Shown: positions 58,346-64,000 of the stretch, piece by piece | Layout: each line of letters opens with the position of its first letter | Position numbering within the stretch: the first letter of the stretch is position 1 | Assembly (NCBI RefSeq): GCF_022669055.1 | Contig: NZ_JAJMLW010000003.1 | Coordinates: 310,001-374,000 of the forward strand | Source of the DNA: Adlercreutzia faecimuris | GTDB lineage: Bacteria; Actinomycetota; Coriobacteriia; Coriobacteriales; Eggerthellaceae | Length of the DNA: 64,000 nt | Reading direction: 5' to 3' | Notes under the pieces: generated by a model | Told to the model about the DNA's origin: nothing | Seen by the model: only the letters and a program-made list of their open reading frames with translations | The model's database searches: none | Position numbers and translations under genes: made by a program

Positions 58346-61300
58346 CTAGTCGCCGGAGAGCAGGTCGATGAGGTCCTCCTGGGTGAGGCGGGCCAGCGAC
58401 ACGCCGTCCGCGGCGCCGATGACGGCGTCGGCCAGGTCGGCCTTGCGCTCCTGCAGGCGCAGGATGCGCTCCTCCACCGTGCCCTCGGCGATGACGCGGT
58501 AGACGCTCACGGCCTCGGTCTGCCCGATGCGGTGCGCGCGGTCGGACGCCTGGGCCTCAGCGGCGGCGTTCCACCACGGGTCGGCGTGGATGACCACCGA
58601 CGCGCCCGTCAGGTTGAGCCCCGTGCCCCCGGCCCGCAGCGACACGAGGAAGACGGGGGTATCGTCGCCGTTGAACGCCTCCACCAGCTCGAGGCGCCGG
58701 CGCTTGGGCGTGGCCCCCGTGATGACGTAGTAGGGCACCCCGTCGCGGTCGAGCCGCTCGGCGATGCGCGCCAGGTACGTGGTGAACTGCGAGAACACGA
58801 GCGTCTTCTGCCCGCCGTCGCGCGCCTCGGCCACGAGGTCCATGATGGCGTCCATCTTGGCGGCGCGCCCGCGGAAGTTTTCGTAGACGAGGGCCGGGTC
58901 GCAGCAGAGCTGCCGCAGGCGGGTGAGCTCGGCGAGCACCTCCACCTTGCGCGCGTCGAAGCCGCGGCCGTCCTTGGGCTTGGGGGCGGCCAGGTCCTGG
59001 CGCAGCCGCTGCTCGTGGGCGGCGTAGAGCTTGGCCTGCTCTCCGCGGAGGGGCACCGCCACCACGCTCTCCAGCTTGGGCGGCAGGTCGGGCAGCACGT
59101 CGGCCTTGAGGCGGCGCAGGACGAAGGGGCCCACGAGGGCCGCCAGGCGCGCCGCGGCGTCGGCGGCTTCGTCGGCGTCGGGCTCCTCCTCGCGGCCGAG
59201 GATGGAGGCCTCGAATCGCTGGGAGAAGCTCGCGTAGGATCCGAGGAGCCCCGGCATGAGGAAGTCGAAGATGCTCCAGAGCTCCGAGAGGCGGTTCTCC
59301 ACCGGCGTGCCCGTGAGCGCCAGGCGCAGCGGGGCGTGGAGGCGCTTGGCCGCCCGGGCGGTGAGGGTGGCCTGGTTCTTGACGTACTGGGCCTCGTCGA
59401 GCACCGCGCAGCCCAGCTCGCGCGCCTCCCAGGCCTCGGCGTCGCGGCGCAGCAGGTCGTAGGAGGTCACGAGCACGTCGGCCCCGTGGGCGCGCACCCG
59501 GTCGCGGTCGCGCTTGGGCCCGGCCACGGCCGCCGCCGAAAGCGAGGGCGCGAACCGGCGCAGCTCGGCCGTCCAGTGGTAGACGAGGGATGCCGGGCAC
59601 ACGATGAGGGTGCCCCCCGATGCGCGCAGGTCGTCGGCCCGCGCCAGCAGAAGCGCGATGAGCTGCACCGACTTGCCGAGCCCCATCTCGTCGGCCAGGA
59701 TGCCGCCGAGCCCCAGGTCGGCCAGGGCCGAGAGCCACGCGAAGCCCTCGCGCTGGTAGGGGCGCAGCTCGGCGCGCAGGTCCCGCGGCGGCTCGTAGGC
59801 GCCCAGGTCCACGGCGCGCAGGCGCTCGACGTAGCGTTCGAAGCCCTCGTCGCGCCGGGCGTCGGGCAGGGCCTCGTCCAGGTAGAAGGCGCGCCACGCC
59901 GGCAGCTCCACGCGGCCCGAGGCCAGGTCGGCCGCGGAGAGGCCCAAATCGTCGGCGAGCCGCTCGAGCTCGGAGAGGTCGTAGCCCTCCAGGCTCAGGA
60001 ACGCCCCGTCGCGCAGGCGGTGGTAGCGGCGGCGCCGGCGGTAGCTGTCGAGGAGGGCCGCCAGCTCCTCGGGCGGCATGTCGGCCGAGGAGACGTCCAG
60101 GTCGAGCAGGCTGCCGTGGAGCGAGAGCCCCACGTCCACCCGGGGCTTGCCATCGGCGATGAGCCGGTCGAAGGCGGGGGTGGTGAACACCTCGCCGAGG
60201 GACTGGAGCCGCGCCAGGCCGCCGAAGAGCAGCCGCTCCACGCCGTCGCCGTCGGCCAGGGGCAGCGTGGCGTCGGGGCGGAAGTAGGCGCCCAGCAGCT
60301 CGCAGGCACGCCGCTCGGCCGCCTCGTCGCGCAGGGGCGCCGGGCCGCCCGCGGCCGCGGGGCCGCCTGGCGCGGCGATGCCCGCGGTGACGGGCGCGCC
60401 GTGGGCCGCCTCCACCTGGGAGGCGAGCGCGCTCGGCGGCACGGCCAGGGGCAGGCGCGCCTCGCCGTAGACGGCGTGGGCCAGCACGGTCACCGCGCAG
60501 CCCTCGCGGTCGAGGCGGAACTCCAGGGCGCAGGGGACGGGCCGGTAGCGGTCTATCTGGGCCGGTGCGCTCACCGTGAGGCTCTCCTCGAGCCGTGGGA
60601 GCACCTCGGCGCAGAACAGCGGCAGGTCGGCCTCGGCCACGAAGAGCTCCTCGTCGCTGGACTGGTAGACCGCCCGCAGGAAGCCGGCGCAGCGGGCGAA
60701 GGCGGGCGAGCAGCGGTAGAGCAGGTCGTCGTGGACGGCGTACATCCGCTCCCCGGCCGCGGCGAAGACGAGCGGCTCGTCGCGCATGACCGTGTAGCCG
60801 CCCGGCTCCAGGGCGCACAGGCGCACGGTGAGCGGCGGATCCTCGTCGATGGCGCTCACCTGGTTCGTGCGCCGCAGCACCCCGTCGCCGCCCTCCAGGG
60901 TGAAGGTGCGGCCGCCCTCCAGGTCGATGAGGTCCACCACCTCTGCCTCGGACAGGTGCAGCTCGCGCAGGTCGCCGTCGGTCCGTCCCGGGCGGCGCGC
61001 CCCCAGGCGGGTGCGCTCGGCCACGGCCCGCTCGATGAACGCCGCGAGGGCGCGCCCGTGGGCGGTGAAGGCCTCCGGCGCGTGGGCGAAGGAGAGCTTC
61101 TGCCCATAGGTCACCGTCTCGCCCAGGCGCAGCGCGCTGGCGAACTCCGCGAGCGAGCGCAGGGCGTAGCCGCCGCGCGGGCCCGCCACGCGGAAGCGCG
61201 CCGTCCAGTTCTCGTAGGCGTAGCCCAAGACGAGCTCCACGTCCACGGCCTCGCGCAGGGCCTCGTGGGAGGCGCGGCGCACCCGGTCCAGGTAGGAGGC

Positions 61301-61657
61301 CAGGGCGGGGCTCGTCTGCGGCGCGGCGCCGGGCCGGTAGCCGATGAAGCCGTCGGGGCGCGCGACGAAGGCCAGGGCCAGGGCGGCGGCGTGCTTGCAC
61401 ATGCCGTCCGATCCGCGGAAGGCGGGGCAGGTGCAGGCGTAGTCGACGACCTGGCCGGCCGCCTCGTCGAGGGTCACCGAGGTGCGGTAGCGGTCGGACC
61501 AGCCGGCGCTCGAGGCCACGAAGGCCGAGAGCTTGGTCTCGCCGCCCGCGTAGCGGCACTGGCGCGTGAGGATGTCCTGGGCGCGCTCGGCTATGGAGCG
61601 GGCCCGCTGCAGCGTGCGCGCCGTGCAGTGGCGGGCTATCTCGTCCTCGGAGATCAT
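58346..61657 (-). CDS. SWIM zinc-finger SNF2-family helicase
   Basis: Large DNA-dependent ATPase, 1103 aa. N-terminal SWIM zinc finger (DYACTCPAFRGSDGMCKHAA, about 73-92), a long middle region (about 130-600), then the SNF2 core: motif I LADEMGLGKSVQ, motif II LDEAQYVKN (DEAQ form), then the C-terminal helicase with TLVFSQFTTYL, GGTGLNLTGASVVIHADPWWN and DRAHRIGQT. Members (HepA/RapA-like) remodel DNA-protein complexes and may aid transcription or repair. Some occur in phage-defence systems, but no such partners are visible here. gagagg lies 13 nt before the ATG. Confidence 0.92.
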   Translation of the reverse strand: MISEDEIARHCTARTLQRARSIAERAQDILTRQCRYAGGETKLSAFVASSAGWSDRYRTSVTLDEAAGQVVDYACTCPAFRGSDGMCKHAAALALAFVARPDGFIGYRPGAAPQTSPALASYLDRVRRASHEALREAVDVELVLGYAYENWTARFRVAGPRGGYALRSLAEFASALRLGETVTYGQKLSFAHAPEAFTAHGRALAAFIERAVAERTRLGARRPGRTDGDLRELHLSEAEVVDLIDLEGGRTFTLEGGDGVLRRTNQVSAIDEDPPLTVRLCALEPGGYTVMRDEPLVFAAAGERMYAVHDDLLYRCSPAFARCAGFLRAVYQSSDEELFVAEADLPLFCAEVLPRLEESLTVSAPAQIDRYRPVPCALEFRLDREGCAVTVLAHAVYGEARLPLAVPPSALASQVEAAHGAPVTAGIAAPGGPAAAGGPAPLRDEAAERRACELLGAYFRPDATLPLADGDGVERLLFGGLARLQSLGEVFTTPAFDRLIADGKPRVDVGLSLHGSLLDLDVSSADMPPEELAALLDSYRRRRRYHRLRDGAFLSLEGYDLSELERLADDLGLSAADLASGRVELPAWRAFYLDEALPDARRDEGFERYVERLRAVDLGAYEPPRDLRAELRPYQREGFAWLSALADLGLGGILADEMGLGKSVQLIALLLARADDLRASGGTLIVCPASLVYHWTAELRRFAPSLSAAAVAGPKRDRDRVRAHGADVLVTSYDLLRRDAEAWEARELGCAVLDEAQYVKNQATLTARAAKRLHAPLRLALTGTPVENRLSELWSIFDFLMPGLLGSYASFSQRFEASILGREEEPDADEAADAAARLAALVGPFVLRRLKADVLPDLPPKLESVVAVPLRGEQAKLYAAHEQRLRQDLAAPKPKDGRGFDARKVEVLAELTRLRQLCCDPALVYENFRGRAAKMDAIMDLVAEARDGGQKTLVFSQFTTYLARIAERLDRDGVPYYVITGATPKRRRLELVEAFNGDDTPVFLVSLRAGGTGLNLTGASVVIHADPWWNAAAEAQASDRAHRIGQTEAVSVYRVIAEGTVEERILRLQERKADLADAVIGAADGVSLARLTQEDLIDLLSGD

Positions 61658-61831
61658 GGCCTGTATCGGCTCCTCTCGGTCTGTCTCGGTCGTCCGGCCC
61701 CCCGCGCCGGGGGGCGGGCTTCGGGCGCCTCCTTGCTGCGGGGGGTGCTCCCCTCGCCCCGGTCCCCGGGCGCGGGGGGGGGCTGCCTGGTCTCGGTGCC
61801 GCGGGCGCTCGGCCCCGCCGCCTTCGGCTCG

Positions 61832-64000
61832 CTAGCCTGCCAGCGTCTCCCTCAGGTAGCGGCCGGTGATGCTGGCGGGATCGTCGGCTACCTGGGCGGG
61901 GGTGCCCGCGGCCACGATGCGCCCGCCGTCCGCCCCGCCGCCGGGCCCCAGGTCGATGACGTAGTCGGCGTTGGCGATCATGTCCAGGTCGTGCTCGACC
62001 ACCACCACGGTGGCGCCGTGGTTGATGAGGCGGCCGAGCACGGCGATGAGGGTCTCCACGTCCAGGGGGTGCAGGCCGATGGTGGGCTCGTCGAACACGA
62101 AGAGCGCGTCGGCCTGGCTGCGGCGCATCTCGCTGGCCAGCTTGAGGCGCTGGGCCTCGCCGCCGGAGAGCGCCGGGGTGGCCTCGCCCAGGGTGAGGTA
62201 GCCGAGTCCCAGGTCGTGGAGGGTCTGGAGCTTCCCGCGGATCCGCGGGAGGCCGGCCAGCGCCGCCAGGGCCTGGTCCACCGTGAGGGCGAGCAGCTCC
62301 GGCAGCGCTAGGGTGCGCACGGGCGCCAGGTCGTCGCCGTGGACGCGCTCGCCGCGCGCGGCGCCCTCCGCGCCGGCCCGCCGCGCGTCCTGCTCGCCGT
62401 CGGCCGGCGCGCCTTCCTCCACCATCAGCTGGATGGCGTAGGCGTCCGCCCCGTAGCGGGTGCCGCGGCAGTCGGGGCAGGGGATGTCCACGTCGGGGAG
62501 GAACTGCACGTCGAGCGACACCTGGCCGGTGCCGTCGCAGGTGGGACAGCGCAGGCTCCCGGTGTTGTAGGAGAAGTCGCCCGCCTTGAGGCCGCGCGAG
62601 CGGGCCTCGGGCAGCCGGGCGAAGGCGCGGCGCAGGTCGTCGAGGACGCCGGAGTAGGTGCCCACCGTGGAGCGCACGTTCACGCCGATGGGGGAGGCGT
62701 CCACCAGGTTCACCCGCGCGATGCCCGGGGCGTCCACGGCCTCCACGTGGGGCGGCAGCGGCCGTCCGGCCAGGGAGGCCTCCAGGCCGGCCACGAGGCT
62801 CTCGAGCACGAGCGTGGTCTTCCCCGATCCCGACACCCCCGTGACGGCGGTGAGGCGTCCCTTGGGGATGAGCGCCTCGAGGGGGCGCACGGTGTGGACG
62901 GCGCCGGCGGAGAGGCGGATGGCGCCCTCGTCGAAGACGTGCCCGGGGGCCATGGGCGCGCGCACGCGCACCCGGGCCGCGCCGGAGAGGAACGGCCCTA
63001 TGCGGCTGGCGGGGTCGGCTTCCACCTGGGCCACCGTCCCGCTCGCGATGACGCGGCCGCCGTCGGCGCCGGAGCCCGGGCCTATCTCGATGAGGTGGCC
63101 GGCGTGGCGCAGCACGGCCGCGTCGTGGTCGACCATCACCACGGAGTTGCCGTCGGCGACGAGGTCGTCCATGACGCCGAGCAGCCCCTCCACGTTGGCC
63201 GGGTGCAGGCCGATGGAGGGCTCGTCGAGCACGTAGAGCACGCCGGTGGTGCGGCTGCGCACCGCGCGGGAGAGGGCCGCGCGCTGGCGCTCGCCGTTGG
63301 AGAGGGTGGCGCTCGCCCGGTCGAGCGCGAGGTACCCGAGCCCCAGCTGGCCGAGGCGCTCGAGGGGCTCGGCCGTCTCGGCGATGATGGCCTCGGCCAG
63401 GGGGCGCATCTCGGCGGGCAGGCCCGGGGGCACGGTGGGCAGCCACGCCCGCAGCTCGTCCAAGGTGAGGGCCGCGGCCTGGGCGAGGGTGACCCCGCCT
63501 ATCTCGCTGCCGCGCGCCCGCGCCGAGAGGCGGGTGCCGTGGCAGTCGGGGCAGGTGTCCTCGGTGAGGAACTTCGCCACGCGGGCCATGCCCCTCTCGT
63601 CCTTGACCTTGGAAAGCGCGTTCTCCACGGTGCTGACGGCGCTGTAGTAGGTGAAGTCGAGCTCGGTGGCGCGGTCGCGGCCCTTGGGCTGGTAGAGGAT
63701 GTGGCGCTTCTCCATCGGGCCGTGCAGCACGATCTCCTTCTCGGCGTCGGTGAGGTCGCGGTAGGGGACGTCGGTGCGCACGCCCATCTCGCCGGCCACC
63801 TGGGCCATGAGCGACCACATGAGCTGGCGCCAGGGGGCCACGGCGCCCTCCTCCAGGGTGAGGGAGGGGTCGGGGATGAGGGTGGACTCGTCGACGCGGC
63901 GCACCACGCCGGTGCCGCCGCAGGCGGCGCACGCGCCCGCGCCGTTGAAGGCCAGCTCCTCGGCGGAGGGGGCGAAGAACTCGGTGCCGCAGGCGGCGCA
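61832..64000 (-). CDS. UvrA-like ABC ATPase, class II, partial at window edge
   Basis: 722 residues are visible, and the start lies beyond the right edge. Two ABC halves: the first ends with signature LSNGERQRAALSRA and Walker B VLYVLDEPSIGLHP. The second has Walker A GVSGSGKTTL, a zinc finger (CPTCDGTGQ ... PCPDCRGTRYG), signature LSGGEAQRLKLA and FVFDEPTIGLHP. The unusual first signature and the size suggest a class II UvrA (UvrA2/drug-resistance type) rather than the main excision-repair protein. A hydrophilic insert (GEQDARRAGAEGAARGERV) lies after the second zinc pair. It is preceded on the same strand by nothing visible and followed by the SNF2 gene. Confidence 0.85.
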   Translation of the reverse strand, partial: CAACGTEFFAPSAEELAFNGAGACAACGGTGVVRRVDESTLIPDPSLTLEEGAVAPWRQLMWSLMAQVAGEMGVRTDVPYRDLTDAEKEIVLHGPMEKRHILYQPKGRDRATELDFTYYSAVSTVENALSKVKDERGMARVAKFLTEDTCPDCHGTRLSARARGSEIGGVTLAQAAALTLDELRAWLPTVPPGLPAEMRPLAEAIIAETAEPLERLGQLGLGYLALDRASATLSNGERQRAALSRAVRSRTTGVLYVLDEPSIGLHPANVEGLLGVMDDLVADGNSVVMVDHDAAVLRHAGHLIEIGPGSGADGGRVIASGTVAQVEADPASRIGPFLSGAARVRVRAPMAPGHVFDEGAIRLSAGAVHTVRPLEALIPKGRLTAVTGVSGSGKTTLVLESLVAGLEASLAGRPLPPHVEAVDAPGIARVNLVDASPIGVNVRSTVGTYSGVLDDLRRAFARLPEARSRGLKAGDFSYNTGSLRCPTCDGTGQVSLDVQFLPDVDIPCPDCRGTRYGADAYAIQLMVEEGAPADGEQDARRAGAEGAARGERVHGDDLAPVRTLALPELLALTVDQALAALAGLPRIRGKLQTLHDLGLGYLTLGEATPALSGGEAQRLKLASEMRRSQADALFVFDEPTIGLHPLDVETLIAVLGRLINHGATVVVVEHDLDMIANADYVIDLGPGGGADGGRIVAAGTPAQVADDPASITGRYLRETLAG

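Noticed and set aside
61680-61831. Terminator between the UvrA-like and SNF2 genes
   Set aside because: The G- and C-runs can pair in several ways, but there is no clear stem with a T-tract in the right direction.
58139-62311. 1390-codon plus-strand frame across the SNF2 and UvrA genes, and a 1791-codon minus frame in another phase
   Set aside because: Both overlap clear genes in better phase and encode only Arg/Ala/Gly/Pro- or Val/Leu/Gly-rich sequence.
62341-62390. Possible third palindromic element in the UvrA-like gene (GGACGCGC with GCGCGTCC)
   Set aside because: Arms are only 8 bp and the conserved 30-nt core is absent. Likely chance in GC-rich sequence.

Overview
This 64 kb window is GC-rich (roughly 70 percent by eye), densely coding actinobacterial chromosome. 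The best fit is class Coriobacteriia, probably an Eggerthellaceae-like anaerobe. The reasons are a Tat-exported DmsABC-type molybdoenzyme, oxygen-defence proteins of anaerobes (flavodiiron protein, superoxide reductase), a GlnR-like regulator next to glnA, a STAND/BTAD regulator, and the actinobacterial/Firmicute gene order tuf, rpmG, tRNA-Trp, secE, nusG, rplK, rplA. No rRNA, CRISPR array or prophage is visible. The right end cuts through a UvrA-like gene.

Layout. 0.2-4.1 kb: dmsABC respiratory reductase operon. 4.3-8.7 kb: aminotransferase (minus), Na+/proline symporter and flavodiiron protein. 8.7-11.2 kb: two paralogous Tat-exported NlpC/P60 peptidoglycan hydrolases (minus) sharing a 309-bp identical block. 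11.5-15.9 kb: tRNA-Tyr, tRNA-Thr and tRNA-Met, then tuf, rpmG, tRNA-Trp, secE, nusG, rplK and rplA, a translation and secretion cluster led by a near-consensus promoter. 16.1-20.1 kb: map, murJ (minus) and nadK. 20.2-27.4 kb: rpsB-tsf, murA, a degenerate LCP protein, NifU-like protein, two small Cys-rich proteins, lgt and superoxide reductase. 27.6-30.5 kb: rpmE with a tandem-hairpin leader, glnA and a glnR-like gene. 30.7-39.9 kb: polA, then rplU-rpmA-obg-proB-proA-nadD-yqeK-rsfS. 40-43.9 kb: P1 peptidase (minus) and the STAND/BTAD regulator. 44-55.3 kb: secA, prfB, split transketolase, ftsEX, ctpA and rnr. 55.4-64 kb: NSS-family transporter (minus), MarR regulator with a DUF523 protein, a MITE-like element, a SWIM/SNF2 helicase and a class II UvrA-like ATPase (both minus).

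How it fits together. Most of the window is core machinery: translation (tuf, tsf, prfB and ribosomal proteins), protein export and lipoproteins (secE, secA, lgt), envelope growth and division (murA, murJ, ftsEX, NlpC, CtpA, LCP), NAD(P) and proline synthesis, replication and repair. The energy and stress genes point to anaerobic respiration with occasional exposure to oxygen.

Most notable finding. A GC-rich palindromic element of about 76 bp sits inside the rnr reading frame. It is flanked by a 7-bp direct repeat, so the inferred insertion adds exactly 28 codons. A second copy between the superoxide reductase gene and rpmE has the same 30-nt core (27 of 30 identical) but entirely different, still self-complementary arms. 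This recalls in-frame palindromic elements such as those of Rickettsia, and I know of no description in this group. A separate 155-bp element with 28-bp perfect terminal inverted repeats lies at 57,986-58,140.
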